A DNA stretch of 64,000 nucleotides from NCBI RefSeq assembly GCF_025725725.1, contig NZ_CP107020.1, positions 1,984,001-2,048,000 of the forward strand. Direction: 5' to 3'. The notes below the pieces were generated by a model that saw only the letters and a program-made list of their open reading frames with translations, ran no database searches and was not told the origin of the DNA. Position 1 is the first letter of the stretch, and each line of letters starts with the position of its first letter. Both the position numbers and the translations under genes were made by a program. The stretch comes from Brachybacterium huguangmaarense. Its GTDB lineage: Bacteria; Actinomycetota; Actinomycetes; Actinomycetales; Dermabacteraceae. Below are positions 9,468 through 18,055 of the stretch, piece by piece.

Positions 9468-9928
9468 CGGTACGCCTCCGGCCAGACGGGGAACAGCCGA
9501 TCGAACGGCTGCGCGTCGGGGAACGACCCGATCGGTGCGGCCTGCGCGCGGGCGTCCGGGTCCAGGATGTCGATCATCCACGACGCGTAGTCCCACGGGT
9601 TCCGCGGGTTGCCCGCCGCGTCGAGCGTGACCGACCGCGACTCCGACCCCGACGTGACCTGCCACGACCGGGCCCCCGGGAACGGGGGCCCACCGAGGAT
9701 CGGCAGCACCATGTAGGTGACGACGTCGACGAGGTCCTGCTTGGCGAGCTTGCCGCGCTCGAGGCGGTCCGGCACGCTCGGCCATCGGCGGATGATGTCG
9801 CGCTGCACCGAGGCGATCAGCGCCTCCGCACGCGTCCGCTCCGCGACGGTCAGGGGACGCCACGGTGCGGCGATCTGCTCGGGCGTCGCCCAGGACTCAT
9901 CGCTCACCGTGGCATCCCCTCTCGTCAC
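9464..9928 (-). CDS. head-tail adaptor (Gp19/Gp15/Gp42-like)
   Basis: 154 aa, starting with GTG at 9928 in a GTGA overlap with the upstream gene. The helical N-terminal half (SWATPEQIAAPWRPLT, AEALIASVQRDIIRRWP) and the tail end with a Trp-Asp-Tyr segment are typical of the Gp19/Gp15/Gp42 adaptor family that binds the portal ring and starts the neck. The gene order capsid - small gene - adaptor - stopper supports this. Confidence 0.72.
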   Translation of the reverse strand: MTRGDATVSDESWATPEQIAAPWRPLTVAERTRAEALIASVQRDIIRRWPSVPDRLERGKLAKQDLVDVVTYMVLPILGGPPFPGARSWQVTSGSESRSVTLDAAGNPRNPWDYASWMIDILDPDARAQAAPIGSFPDAQPFDRLFPVWPEAYR

Positions 9929-10263
9929 TTCGCGGTCTTGGCGGCCGCCGTGCGGCCGCTGGCGGCCTTCGCGGCACCCGCGTCGGTCGCACCCTCGGTG
10001 TCGGTCGACGCGGCCGCGTCAGCCTTCTCTTGGGCGTCCGCCTCGGCCTTGGCCTTCTCGGCGGCCTCCTGCTCGACCTTGGCCTTCTCGGCGGCGACGT
10101 CGGCGACCTCGACGATCAGGCCCGTGTTGGACAGGCGCGTGATGTCGGCGGCCGGCACGCCGTCGGGGAGGACCGCGCCCTTGTACAGGTAGCGGTCCTG
10201 GCCGAACAGCTTGACGACGACGCACGCCGCCTTGACCTTCCAGTGCTTCGACTTCGCGGGCAT
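9925..10263 (-). CDS. small phage protein with Ala/Lys/Glu-rich tail
   Basis: 112 aa, MPAKSKHWKVKAACV. The first 50 residues look folded (VKLFGQDRYLYKGAVLPDGV); residues about 55-112 are almost only Ala, Lys, Glu, Asp and Thr, probably a helix or disordered tail. It lies between the major capsid gene and the head-tail adaptor, where actinophages often have a short protein of unknown function. I do not recognise a domain. Confidence 0.6.
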   Translation of the reverse strand: MPAKSKHWKVKAACVVVKLFGQDRYLYKGAVLPDGVPAADITRLSNTGLIVEVADVAAEKAKVEQEAAEKAKAEADAQEKADAAASTDTEGATDAGAAKAASGRTAAAKTAK

Positions 10264-10265
10264 GA

Positions 10266-11180
10266 TCAGATCTCCGTTCCGGTGATGCGGATGGCGGCCT
10301 TGGGCTCCATGACGACGGGCACGGTCACGCGGCGAGCGCGCACCGTGTACTTGTCCCGCTTTTCGTCTCGGATCGACTTGACCTCCAGGCCGTCGAGGGA
10401 GGAGTAGCCGGGGGACGCGATCTTCTCGTCGGCCATGCCGCCGAGCTGGTCACGGTCCACGAGGATCGGGTCGGTGAACGGCGCGTGGGTCGACGTCGTC
10501 CAGGTGAGCCCCATGTAGTCGGGGATGACACCCGTCAGCGCGTAGTTCTGCGACTCGCGCGGCACGAGGTCGCTCTTGATGAGCGACGCGGCGACCTTCG
10601 CGAACTGCAGCGGCTTGAGCGCGACCACGGAGTAGTCGTAGCTCTCGGCCTCGTACTTCTCCTCGGCGGTGGCCTTGGCGAGCAGCACGGACTCGATGAT
10701 CGCGTTGGCCGAGGACCAGGGTGACGACACGTAGGTCTCGGTGACCTTCGAGGCGATGACACCCAGGGCAAGGCTGTCGACCTTGCGGATCATGCCGTTG
10801 GCGAGCTTCCGCAGGGCCTTGTCGACGGGGTTGATCAGCAGGCGCGTGATCGCCTCGTCGGTGACGTCGGAGTCCTCGCCCCACTTCTGGACTCGCGCGG
10901 TGGCGAGCTCCCCGACGGTCATGACCGTCTTGGGGTACTCGGCACCGGGAGCGATGGCCTCCGGATCGTCGGCGGGGAAGATCTCCTCGCCGGTCTCGTA
11001 GAGGATCGCTCCGCCGACGGCCTGGTAGCGGCCGGCGAGCAGGTAGTCGGCGATGAAGCGATGGTCGAGGATCGTCTCGAGCCGCTTGCGCAGGAGCGCC
11101 GGGGACTTCATCAGGTGGTGGATCTCGGTGGTGGTGAGGTCGGTCCCGACCTTCACCGGGGCGCCGGGGTACGTGTACAT
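10266..11180 (-). CDS. major capsid protein (HK97 fold)
   Basis: 304 aa from ATG 11180, with GAGGAGGG 6 nt before it. Features of actinophage HK97-fold capsid proteins: a helical part (MKSPALLRKRLETILDHRF), a middle part YPKTVMTVGELATARVQKWGEDS, and an ending TVPVVMEPKAAIRITG that resembles the final beta strands. It forms the icosahedral shell. It follows a protease/scaffold gene and a decoration protein and precedes the connector genes. Confidence 0.85.
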   Translation of the reverse strand: MYTYPGAPVKVGTDLTTTEIHHLMKSPALLRKRLETILDHRFIADYLLAGRYQAVGGAILYETGEEIFPADDPEAIAPGAEYPKTVMTVGELATARVQKWGEDSDVTDEAITRLLINPVDKALRKLANGMIRKVDSLALGVIASKVTETYVSSPWSSANAIIESVLLAKATAEEKYEAESYDYSVVALKPLQFAKVAASLIKSDLVPRESQNYALTGVIPDYMGLTWTTSTHAPFTDPILVDRDQLGGMADEKIASPGYSSLDGLEVKSIRDEKRDKYTVRARRVTVPVVMEPKAAIRITGTEI

Positions 11181-11190
11181 GCGGCCCTCC

Positions 11191-11544
11191 TCAGCGATCG
11201 AACTTGGTCTGGACGGGTGCGCCGGCGGCCGCCGCGGCGAGCGCGATGCCGACGGGGTTGGTGTCCCCGGTGGCGGCCTTGCCGTCGGCGGCGGCGGACA
11301 CGCTGTCTCCGGCGGCGATCGCGGACGCGGCGGTGGGCCGCTGGACGCCCCCGGAGTAGACGGTGACGGGCTCGCCCGCGGCGGCGTCGAACCCGGCGAC
11401 GCCGACGACCTTCGCGGAGTCCGCGGCGGCGTGCGCGACCGCGCGGTCCCCGACGATCTCGACGAGGCGGCCACCGATGACGTCCGACTGCGCGGTGTAC
11501 GTGACCGCGGAGCCGGGGGTGAACAGGGGGACGTACTCGGCCAT
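11191..11544 (-). CDS. capsid decoration protein (DUF2190-like)
   Basis: 117 aa from ATG 11544 with AGGAGG upstream. The sequence MAEYVPLFTPGSAVTYTAQ, RLVEIVGDRAVAHAAAD and VVGVAGFDAAAGEPVTVYSGGV matches the beta-rich, glycine- and alanine-rich pattern of DUF2190-type head decoration proteins. In this family the protein binds the outside of the capsid and stabilises it. It lies between the protease/scaffold gene and the capsid gene, the usual place. Confidence 0.75.
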   Translation of the reverse strand: MAEYVPLFTPGSAVTYTAQSDVIGGRLVEIVGDRAVAHAAADSAKVVGVAGFDAAAGEPVTVYSGGVQRPTAASAIAAGDSVSAAADGKAATGDTNPVGIALAAAAAGAPVQTKFDR

Positions 11545-11546
11545 GG

Positions 11547-12017
11547 TCAGGCCTCCTTCTCGGTCTGGGGCCAGGCCCGGTTGTAGAGGTCCTCGTCCGT
11601 GGCCTCGTTGACCCCGCCCGTGAAGCCCTTCGCGGCGAGGGGGATGGTGCCGGGGGCGAGGGTGTTGAGCACCGCGGCGGCGCCCTCCTCGTCGGCGGTG
11701 AGCTGCGCGAGCCAGTGCTCCCGGCGGGCGGGCGCGACACGGCCGTCGTTGATCGCGGAGTCCACGATCTGGGCGCGACGGTCGGCGACCTGCTGGTTCC
11801 GCGCCTCGACGCCCTGCGCGGCCTGCGAGCGGAGCTCGTCGAGCTGGTCGGCGTCCATGAGCACGGTGCCCGCGGGCGGTGCGAACTCGGCGTTGGTGGG
11901 CTGGGCCTCGGCACGCTCGGCGAGCGCCTCGTCGACGGCCGCGAGGATGTCCTCGTCGGTCACCTCGGCGTCGCTGATGCCGAGCCGGTCGATCAGCCCC
12001 TTCTTGATGTCCGGCAT
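11547..12017 (-). CDS. possible separate scaffold protein from an internal start
   Basis: 156 aa in the same frame as the protease and sharing its stop. ATG 12017 opens MPDIKKGLIDRLGIS and is preceded by AAGGAAGGACCGGACATC, a purine-rich ribosome binding site unlikely by chance in a coding region. The product is charged and helical (ILAAVDEALAERAEAQ, QLDELRSQAAQGVEARNQQ), like phage scaffolds. Lambda makes its scaffold Nu3 by such a nested start in gene C. Inferred, not shown. Confidence 0.5.
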   Translation of the reverse strand: MPDIKKGLIDRLGISDAEVTDEDILAAVDEALAERAEAQPTNAEFAPPAGTVLMDADQLDELRSQAAQGVEARNQQVADRRAQIVDSAINDGRVAPARREHWLAQLTADEEGAAAVLNTLAPGTIPLAAKGFTGGVNEATDEDLYNRAWPQTEKEA

Positions 12018-12767
12018 GATGTCCGGTCCTTCCTTCTGGGTGTGGGTGGGGTCCGCCGGCTCGGCCGGAGGTCTGTGGGCGCCGACGGCGAGCACTGCCG
12101 CGGCGCGGTGGTGCTCGTGGAGGGCGGGTGCGGGGGCGTCGGCGCGGCCGGCATGGTTGAAGATCGAGAGGTCGATGCGGTTCTTCACCTCGGCCTCGTC
12201 CCGGTCGCGGTCGACACGGTCGGCGAGGCCGGCGGTGACCGCTTCGTCGGCGGAGTACCAGGTCTCGGCGAGCATCGCGGTCCGCCACTCGTCGACCGTG
12301 CCGCCGGTCTTCTCCGCGTAGATCGAGGCGATGTTGCCGCTGATCCGCCCGAGGTCGTCGGCCATCTTCTGCATGTCCTCGGCGCGGCCCCAGCAGAGAC
12401 CAGAGGCGTCGTGGATCATGAGCTCAGAGTTGCGGCCCATCACGACCTCGTCGGCGCCCATCGCGATGAAGGACGCGGCGGACGCGGCGATCCCGTCGAC
12501 GTGCGCCACGACCTTCGCGTCGGACCGGCGGATCACGTTGAGGATCGCGAGGGCGTCGAAGACGTCACCGCCGGGGGAGTTGATGAACAGGTCGACGTGG
12601 TCGACGTCGAGCTCGTTCCAGGCGCGCGCGAAGTCCTTGGCGGACACGCCCCACCAGGGGTCGATCGCGTCGTAGAGGTAGACCTGTGCGACGCGCTGGT
12701 CCTCGTCAGCGTCCATGCGGAACCACTCGCGCGAGCGGGCCCGGGGCGGCATACGGGTGTCGGTCAT
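11547..12767 (-). CDS. ClpP-type head maturation protease with C-terminal scaffold region
   Basis: 406 aa. The N-terminal about 190 residues are a ClpP/S14 serine protease: catalytic Ser96 in GIAASAAS, His119 in MIHDASG, and INSPGGDVFDALAI at 62-75 as the strand that binds substrate. After residue 250 a Pro-rich linker leads to a charged helical region (about 251-406) that looks like a scaffold. It would direct prohead assembly and then cut capsid proteins. ATG 12767 overlaps the portal stop by ATGA. An internal start (12017) may produce the scaffold alone. Confidence 0.88.
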   Translation of the reverse strand: MTDTRMPPRARSREWFRMDADEDQRVAQVYLYDAIDPWWGVSAKDFARAWNELDVDHVDLFINSPGGDVFDALAILNVIRRSDAKVVAHVDGIAASAASFIAMGADEVVMGRNSELMIHDASGLCWGRAEDMQKMADDLGRISGNIASIYAEKTGGTVDEWRTAMLAETWYSADEAVTAGLADRVDRDRDEAEVKNRIDLSIFNHAGRADAPAPALHEHHRAAAVLAVGAHRPPAEPADPTHTQKEGPDIMPDIKKGLIDRLGISDAEVTDEDILAAVDEALAERAEAQPTNAEFAPPAGTVLMDADQLDELRSQAAQGVEARNQQVADRRAQIVDSAINDGRVAPARREHWLAQLTADEEGAAAVLNTLAPGTIPLAAKGFTGGVNEATDEDLYNRAWPQTEKEA

Positions 12768-14077
12768 GAGCCCTCCTCGGGATCTGGTGCTGTGGTGGCC
12801 CCGCCGGCGGCCGTGGGCGGTGTGCGCGCGGTGCCCTGGTCGGCGGCCGGCAGGGAGTACATGGTCCGGAGGTGCTGCTCTAGCGGATCGTCCGGCGTGA
12901 GCGCCCCGCACTCGACGAGCGCGCGGATCCCCTCGGCCGTCGCGGGGTGTCGGGACCCGATCTCGTCGAACACGAGCCGCGGTGCCGGCTCGGCCTGGCC
13001 CCAGTTCAGGTCGACCAGGTCCTCGATCACGTGCTGCGTGGTCGTCGAGGCGATGTCCTCGGCGACGGTCTGCAGCGACAGCGTGAAGAAGTCCGCGAAG
13101 GTCTCACCGAGCGCGTACGAGCCCTTGGAGTTGTCACCGCCGAGGTTCAGGAAGTTCGCGAGGACCGCGCGGGCGATCTGCTCGTCGTAGTAACGGATGG
13201 GCACGTCAGCGTCGGGCAACTCGCCCTGGACGCCCTGCATCGTGAGCTTCGCGCCATGGGGGATCGAGGCGCCCGCGTTGTTGCCCGAGCGCATGCTCCG
13301 GGCAATCTCGAGGCCCCGCTTGATGTCCTCCTGAGCGCGCTTCTCTCGCTCCTCGGCCTGGCCGTACTCGGGCTGCTCGGCGCCCTCGTACACGGGGACG
13401 CCCATGCCGTTGCGATCGACCGTCTGTGCCTGGACCCGCAGGAGACGGTCCTTGAGCACCCAGAACTTGTATGCGGGGCGGAGCAGAGACTGGCCGAGCC
13501 AGTTCCCACCCTCCCGCTCGTTCACGTACACGACGAGGCGGTCCACGTCGATCTTCACGGCCCGGCTGGCGCCGATCGGCCCCGCCTGTTCGATGGACTG
13601 CAAGCCGCCGTCGGACGCGACGTTGACCGCCGAGATCGTCCGCGGGGGCCGCCAACCGAGCTTCCTGAGCCGCGCGTGGCCGTGCTCGTCGATCCGGTAC
13701 ACCTGCTCGAACGGGGAGTGGCCGAAGATCAAGGACAGCAGAGCGAGGTGCAGGTGGCTGTTCCACGAGAAGCGGTCGCGAGTGCGGATGACTGGCCGCT
13801 CGGGCTGACCTGCGATCGACAGGCCGAGGTCGTCGGCGACGAGCTGCACGACCTCATCCCGGGCGCCGTTGGGGTCGATACGCCATCCCGTGCGGCGGAT
13901 CGGGAGGGTCACCGCGCGGAGCACCGAGATCACCTGAGCGTCCTGCCGGCGCATCTGGTCGTAGATCTCGATGTTCTTCGGCCAGATCAGCTCCGGTGTC
14001 GACTCGATGTCTTCCGTGCCGCCCCACCAGGAGCTCGGCCCGGACGCGTAGCCCTTCTCCGACTCGGGGACCGCCAT
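12764..14077 (-). CDS. phage portal protein (DUF935 / Mu gp29-like)
   Basis: 437 aa. Typical order: IYDQMRRQDAQVISVLRAV near residue 38, LPIRRTGWRIDPNG, then FSWNSHLHLALLSLIFGHSPFE and a long helix (ADFFTLSLQTVAEDIASTT). These match portal proteins of the DUF935 group, which form the dodecameric channel at one capsid vertex, bind terminase and attach the neck. The C-terminal 30 residues are a low-complexity tail. It lies directly between large terminase and protease. Confidence 0.85.
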   Translation of the reverse strand: MAVPESEKGYASGPSSWWGGTEDIESTPELIWPKNIEIYDQMRRQDAQVISVLRAVTLPIRRTGWRIDPNGARDEVVQLVADDLGLSIAGQPERPVIRTRDRFSWNSHLHLALLSLIFGHSPFEQVYRIDEHGHARLRKLGWRPPRTISAVNVASDGGLQSIEQAGPIGASRAVKIDVDRLVVYVNEREGGNWLGQSLLRPAYKFWVLKDRLLRVQAQTVDRNGMGVPVYEGAEQPEYGQAEEREKRAQEDIKRGLEIARSMRSGNNAGASIPHGAKLTMQGVQGELPDADVPIRYYDEQIARAVLANFLNLGGDNSKGSYALGETFADFFTLSLQTVAEDIASTTTQHVIEDLVDLNWGQAEPAPRLVFDEIGSRHPATAEGIRALVECGALTPDDPLEQHLRTMYSLPAADQGTARTPPTAAGGATTAPDPEEGS

Positions 14078-14103
14078 GCACGCACCCCCCTAGCTCGTGA
14101 TCG

Positions 14104-15882
14104 TCAGAATCCGATGTCGCCCAGGTCGGCGGTCAGGGACTCGGTGGGCATGGACTCGGACGACTGGCCCGGCTCGTCTTCGAGGACGGCCGGGATCGGC
14201 GGTGGGAGCTTCACGACTGGGCGCTGCCGCATCAGCCACAGCGCGGCGATCCAGGCGATCAGCGGTGCGACGTCCGACGGCGAGCGCTTGCGGTCGATCG
14301 CCCAGCCGTCACCGATGTCCTTGCGCTCGGCGGTGCCGGCGGCGGTGTCGAGAGGTGGCTGCTTGTGGTGGCGGACCTTGTGGTCGCGGACGGCCTCGAA
14401 GGCCTGGCCGAAGGCGCCGAGGAAGTCACCGCCCGACCAGGGAGTGATTGGGATGTCGAACTCGGGGTCCTCGTCGAGGTCCTTGAGGAGCGACGAAATG
14501 GGCGCGCCCTTCGACTGGCCCGCGAGCGCCTGGAACTCGGAGCGGTACTTGTGCTCGAGCAGCCACTGCTTGACCCACTCGTCACCGTGGCGGACCATCT
14601 GGACCTCGACCTGTGGGACACCGTCGGCACGGTGCCCGGCAAACGTGATCCATGTGCGCGACCGGTCAGCCGACTTGTCGATGCCGACCCATCGTGGGCC
14701 GACGATGCGGTCCGCCTCGGCGACGCGCTCGGTGCCATCGGCGAGGATCTCGGGCTCGTTGGTCGTCTCCTCCCACGAGCCGGGCGGGAAGACCCCGTCG
14801 ATCGACCCATCGGGCCACTGGCACAGCACCTCGGTCCGGAATACCCACTCGGGGTCGGTCCGGCAGTCCGAGGCGAGCTTCTTCTCGCGGATCAGGTAGC
14901 CCAGCAGCGGATTCGCCTGAGCCCAGCCGTCCCGGTCGCGCCGGTCGATGCCGGGGGCCGCCGAGTACTCGGCTATGAACAGCGTGTCCTCGTCCTGCTC
15001 CCAGTCCTCGGGCACGTCGTCTTCGTAGAGCTCGTCGTCCTCCTCGAGGGAGGCTTCGATGTCAAGCTCGGTGGGGCCGGCAGCAGGCAGGTCCTTGTTG
15101 ATGCCGTCCGGGTCCCCCACCGCGGCGTGCGCCATCTTCCGCAGATACGAGAGGACGACCGACAGCGCGTCACCGGCGTTCGACAGGCCGAGCACCAGCG
15201 AGAAATCCTGCGCCTGCGTGGTCTTCGTGATCGCGCCCCACGCGCCCCAGTTCTTCTGCTCGCGCAGCTCGTCCAGCATGATCAGGTTGCCGGAGAGACC
15301 ACGGCCGGCCGCACGGTTCGCGGCCTTCACCTTGTACCGGGTGCCGTTGGTCAGGTGGAGGGTCTTCTTGCCGTTGACCCGGACGACCTTCTCGATGAAG
15401 TCCGCGAGGTCGTCCTCGTCATCTGTCTCCTCCTCGAGGAGGGACACGACGTCGTCCCAGATCTCCTCGGCGGTCTCGAGGTCCTGGGCGGTCCCGAGGA
15501 CGAGCGGCCAGCCCGCCTCGAGCATGAACCACAGCGCCAGGACCTTCGAGATCGTCGACTTGCCGTTCTGACGACCGACGAGCAGCAACGCGGTCTGGAA
15601 GCGGAGCGTGCCGTCCGGATTCATCTCGAGCAGGCGGATCACGAACGACCGCTGCCACGGGTACAGCCGGACCCGCAGCACCTCGGTGGCGAACTCGATG
15701 ACCCGGAAGCCGTACGACGTCTCCGGCGTCAGCAGCCGCAGCGGCGGCGTGACGATCCTCGGCTCGGTGCACCCGAACCGCTTCCCGTCATTCGGTGGGC
15801 CGCCGACCGCGCGCCGGTACTCCTCGCCGACGTTGACCTCGTGGAGCGCCACCGGCCGGTCGGCGAGCGCTACGGCGCTCAC
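14104..15882 (-). CDS. terL: terminase large subunit (packaging ATPase/nuclease)
   Basis: 592 aa. Walker A GRQNGKST at residues 103-110 and Walker B LIMLDE at 200-205 mark the ATPase motor; the C-terminal nuclease starts near WVGIDKSAD (about residue 397). Residues about 270-300 hold an acidic insert (EEDDELYEDDVPEDWEQDED). It drives DNA into the prohead and cuts the concatemer. ATG at 15882 overlaps the small subunit's TGA by 4 nt, indicating coupling. Full length for the family. Confidence 0.95.
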   Translation of the reverse strand: MSAVALADRPVALHEVNVGEEYRRAVGGPPNDGKRFGCTEPRIVTPPLRLLTPETSYGFRVIEFATEVLRVRLYPWQRSFVIRLLEMNPDGTLRFQTALLLVGRQNGKSTISKVLALWFMLEAGWPLVLGTAQDLETAEEIWDDVVSLLEEETDDEDDLADFIEKVVRVNGKKTLHLTNGTRYKVKAANRAAGRGLSGNLIMLDELREQKNWGAWGAITKTTQAQDFSLVLGLSNAGDALSVVLSYLRKMAHAAVGDPDGINKDLPAAGPTELDIEASLEEDDELYEDDVPEDWEQDEDTLFIAEYSAAPGIDRRDRDGWAQANPLLGYLIREKKLASDCRTDPEWVFRTEVLCQWPDGSIDGVFPPGSWEETTNEPEILADGTERVAEADRIVGPRWVGIDKSADRSRTWITFAGHRADGVPQVEVQMVRHGDEWVKQWLLEHKYRSEFQALAGQSKGAPISSLLKDLDEDPEFDIPITPWSGGDFLGAFGQAFEAVRDHKVRHHKQPPLDTAAGTAERKDIGDGWAIDRKRSPSDVAPLIAWIAALWLMRQRPVVKLPPPIPAVLEDEPGQSSESMPTESLTADLGDIGF

Positions 15883-16481
15883 GCTCCGACCTTGACCACG
15901 CGCATCTGCGAGGCCCGGCCACTGCGCTTGCCACGGTCACCCTTCGTCGACTTCTCTGCCACCGGGGCGTCCGCCGGGGTGATCTGCAGCGCCGAGCAGG
16001 CCTTGAGGTAGGACGGGATCGTGCCGTACGCCGCGGCCTGCAGAGCGTGCAGACCGGACCTCTGCGCCTCGTCGATCAGCCAGGCGAGCGTCTTCACGGC
16101 CTCGATCGCGCCCGCGTACTCGTCGTGGCCCTTGAGGTGCTCGGCGGCGGCGACAGCCTTCGCCGTCGCGTCGTACATGGTGCCGCGGCGCCGCTTCGGC
16201 ATGGACGACGGCGGCGCGAACTCCCCGCCCCAGGTGTTGAGCTGCTTCGTCATGTCACTGAGGGTGGTCACCGAGGGGTTGCGGACCGTCCGCCCTGTGG
16301 CGTCCTCGATGCGGACGCCGTTCGCGGCAACGTCCTCGGCGGCACGCCGGAACGCGCTGATCTGCTGGCAGTAGACCTCGAGGCGGTGCGGGTCGATCTT
16401 CTTGTCCGACGGCAGCCGATCGACTACCTCAACCCAGATCGTCGCCTGCTCCTCGGTGAACGACTCGGGAGGCGTCAGCAT
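15879..16481 (-). CDS. terminase small subunit (P27-like)
   Basis: 200 aa, MLTPPESFTEEQATIWVEV. The N-terminal 100 residues show the helical pattern of P27-type small terminases (YCQQISAFRRAAEDVAANG, VRNPSVTTLSDMTKQL), which recognise the packaging site. The rest has a second helical part (LKGHDEYAGAIEAVKTLAWL) and a basic C-terminal tail. The large subunit gene overlaps its stop. Its start overlaps the end of the upstream HTH gene by about 50 nt. Confidence 0.8.
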   Translation of the reverse strand: MLTPPESFTEEQATIWVEVVDRLPSDKKIDPHRLEVYCQQISAFRRAAEDVAANGVRIEDATGRTVRNPSVTTLSDMTKQLNTWGGEFAPPSSMPKRRRGTMYDATAKAVAAAEHLKGHDEYAGAIEAVKTLAWLIDEAQRSGLHALQAAAYGTIPSYLKACSALQITPADAPVAEKSTKGDRGKRSGRASQMRVVKVGA

Positions 16482-16770
16482 CGAGCACCTCCCGGCGGAT
16501 CTGGTTCACGAACGGCGTGAAGTGGGAGTGGGCGCCGCGGTAGTGCAGGCGCCGAGCGACGCCGGCGGCCGACATATACGGGTAGGCGGCGAGCACGGTG
16601 CGCACATCAGCGCCGAGCGCGTCGAGGCGGGACGCGCGCACGTAGTGGTCGGGGCGCTCGGGGTCGAGCGCGCGTCGCACCGTGTTCCGAGAGATCCCGA
16701 GATCCCGAGCGATCGCCCGGATCGGCACGCCACGGGCGGCGAGCGCGCGGATCGGGGCGCGGTCGTGCAC
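16429..16770 (-). CDS. HTH DNA-binding protein resembling IstA N-terminus
   Basis: 113 aa, GTG at 16770 preceded by GAGGGGG. Residues 8-32 (IRALAARGVPIRAIARDLG followed by ISRNTVRRAL) form a helix-turn-helix as at the start of IS21-type transposases; the rest (LDALGADVRTVLAAYP, FTPFVNQIRREV) also resembles IstA before its catalytic domain. No DDE domain is present. In actinophages such proteins often lie before the terminase genes and may help recognise the packaging site. Overlaps the next gene by 53 nt. Confidence 0.6.
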   Translation of the reverse strand: MHDRAPIRALAARGVPIRAIARDLGISRNTVRRALDPERPDHYVRASRLDALGADVRTVLAAYPYMSAAGVARRLHYRGAHSHFTPFVNQIRREVLDADASRVVHRGAGDDLG

Positions 16771-16979
16771 CGCTACACCCCCTCGGTGGGTCCACTTTCA
16801 GTGCATAAATGCAGATCAGAGGGCATACCCCCTCGGTTCGCCCGGGGGAGGGAGGTCGGAGACGGCCGGGCCAGACCGGGGAAGGGGGCGATGGATTTTC
16901 TGGCACCCCCACCCTGGCGTGCCGCATACCTATGCAGGTTCTGGCCGGGCAGATGATCAGCGAGCAGCGGCCTCGACGG
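16771..16979. other. noncoding spacer before the packaging genes; candidate cos region
   Basis: 209 nt without a convincing gene. It contains a G-run stretch (around 16,840-16,890), an AT-richer island around 16,805 and two copies of ACCGAGGGGGT on the minus strand about 50 nt apart, one of which serves as the ribosome binding site of the HTH gene. In cos phages the cut site commonly lies just before the small terminase gene. I see no feature that identifies the exact cut. Confidence 0.3.
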
Positions 16980-17405
16980 TCAGTCGGTCATGAGGCCGAG
17001 CGAGGTGTCGAACGCCGATGTCCACGAGACGAACGGTCGTACGTCGTCCCGGTCATCGAAGGTGGACCACCAGCGCTTGATGCCAGCGAGCGTCCGCACC
17101 ATGTCGTCCCTGCCTCGAGCGCGGACACGAGCGGCGCTCACGTCAGGCGGTTCGGTCACGAGGAAGGTGTGCGTCGCGCGGATGCGGTCAGCCCATCGCG
17201 CTCGAGCGCTCGACGTCGCACCAGAGCGGATGACCACGGCTCGCGCATCGAGCTGGTCGCCGAGCACGTCGAGGGCCGCGAGGAACTGCGCCTCGGTGAC
17301 CCACTCGGGATCGTCCCTGTCGTAGACGTCCATGCCCGACGCCCGGGCGATGGTGGTCTTGCCCGCACCGGGCGGGCCGCACAGCAGCACGACTGTCCGC
17401 ACCAT
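16980..17405 (-). CDS. P-loop kinase-like ATPase
   Basis: 141 aa from ATG 17405, which has GGAGGTGC next to it. The N-terminus TVVLLCGPPGAGKTTIARAS carries a Walker A motif (GPPGAGKT), then DVYDRDD with an acidic pair, and VIRSGATSSARARWADRI, an arginine-rich lid region. This resembles small polynucleotide or nucleoside kinases of phages. The substrate is unknown. A longer reading from GTG 17579 overlaps the HNH gene but its first 57 residues look noncoding. Confidence 0.7.
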   Translation of the reverse strand: MVRTVVLLCGPPGAGKTTIARASGMDVYDRDDPEWVTEAQFLAALDVLGDQLDARAVVIRSGATSSARARWADRIRATHTFLVTEPPDVSAARVRARGRDDMVRTLAGIKRWWSTFDDRDDVRPFVSWTSAFDTSLGLMTD

Positions 17406-17575
17406 GCACCTCCAACACCAGACCTGGCGACGAGCACGGTGGGCTCGGCGGCGGCAGCGGATGGAGGGTCGCCGCGCCGCCGAGCCCTCCGGCCAGAGGA
17501 GCACAGTCCGAGGAAGTTCGCCCCGCCCCGACGTGCTCAACCCTGGACCCGAGGCCATCGGCGGCCCCGGGGGTC

Positions 17576-17869
17576 TCACTCGGTCATCAGCCCGAGGGCT
17601 TCACCCCCGCCGACCCCGGCCGACTGGTTGCACTCCAGGTGCGCCGGCTGCCATAGCGAGCTCTCCCACGTGAGGTGAGGGAACAGCTTCCGCGACTTCG
17701 TGTGCTGCACCGAGCACGACGCAGGATCCGGGTAGGACAGCGAGTAGTCGATCCGCTGATGGCAGATGCAGCACGGCGTTCCCGCCGCGCGCCCCTTGGC
17801 CTTCACGTACCGCAGGGCATCGGCACGACGCCGACCCTCCCACGGCGGGATCGACAGACCCTCGGACAT
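17576..17869 (-). CDS. HNH endonuclease
   Basis: 97 aa, MSEGLSIPPWEGRR, with GAGGTGAG upstream of ATG 17869. Zinc and active-site pattern: CCICH near residue 32, QHTKSRKLFP carrying the catalytic His, and HLECNQSAG with the final Cys-Asn. HNH proteins next to terminase genes are needed for genome packaging in many cos phages (for example HK97 gp74). First gene after the hairpin at 17,977, so it probably opens the late operon. Confidence 0.85.
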   Translation of the reverse strand: MSEGLSIPPWEGRRRADALRYVKAKGRAAGTPCCICHQRIDYSLSYPDPASCSVQHTKSRKLFPHLTWESSLWQPAHLECNQSAGVGGGEALGLMTE

Positions 17870-17976
17870 CGCGCTCACCTCACAACGGCACGCGATGGAC
17901 GGGGCCGCCGGCGGCTCGGGTCCGAGCAGGGGGTCCACAGGGGGTGATGTGGCTGGCCCGGCCGCCGGCAGACATG

Positions 17977-18016
17977 CGAGAACCCCGGGAGCCGGGAGGC
18001 TCGACCGGGGTTCTCG
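17977..18016 (-). terminator. strong hairpin between early and late operons
   Basis: Arms CGAGAACCCCGG (17977-17988) and CCGGGGTTCTCG (18005-18016) pair perfectly over 12 bp; GAGCC/GGCTC continues inside with a GGGA loop. No clear U-run follows on the minus strand, as is common in actinobacteria. It lies 40 nt after the stop of the leftmost early gene and before the HNH gene, separating the two leftward units. Confidence 0.7.
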
Positions 18017-18055
18017 AACTGGATCAGGGCATGCTGAGCACGCGGTTGCAGGTTA

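Noticed and set aside
17405-17579. Longer start (GTG 17579) for the P-loop protein
   Set aside because: Although it overlaps the HNH stop by GTGA, the added 57 residues look noncoding and ATG 17405 has an excellent ribosome binding site directly before the P-loop.
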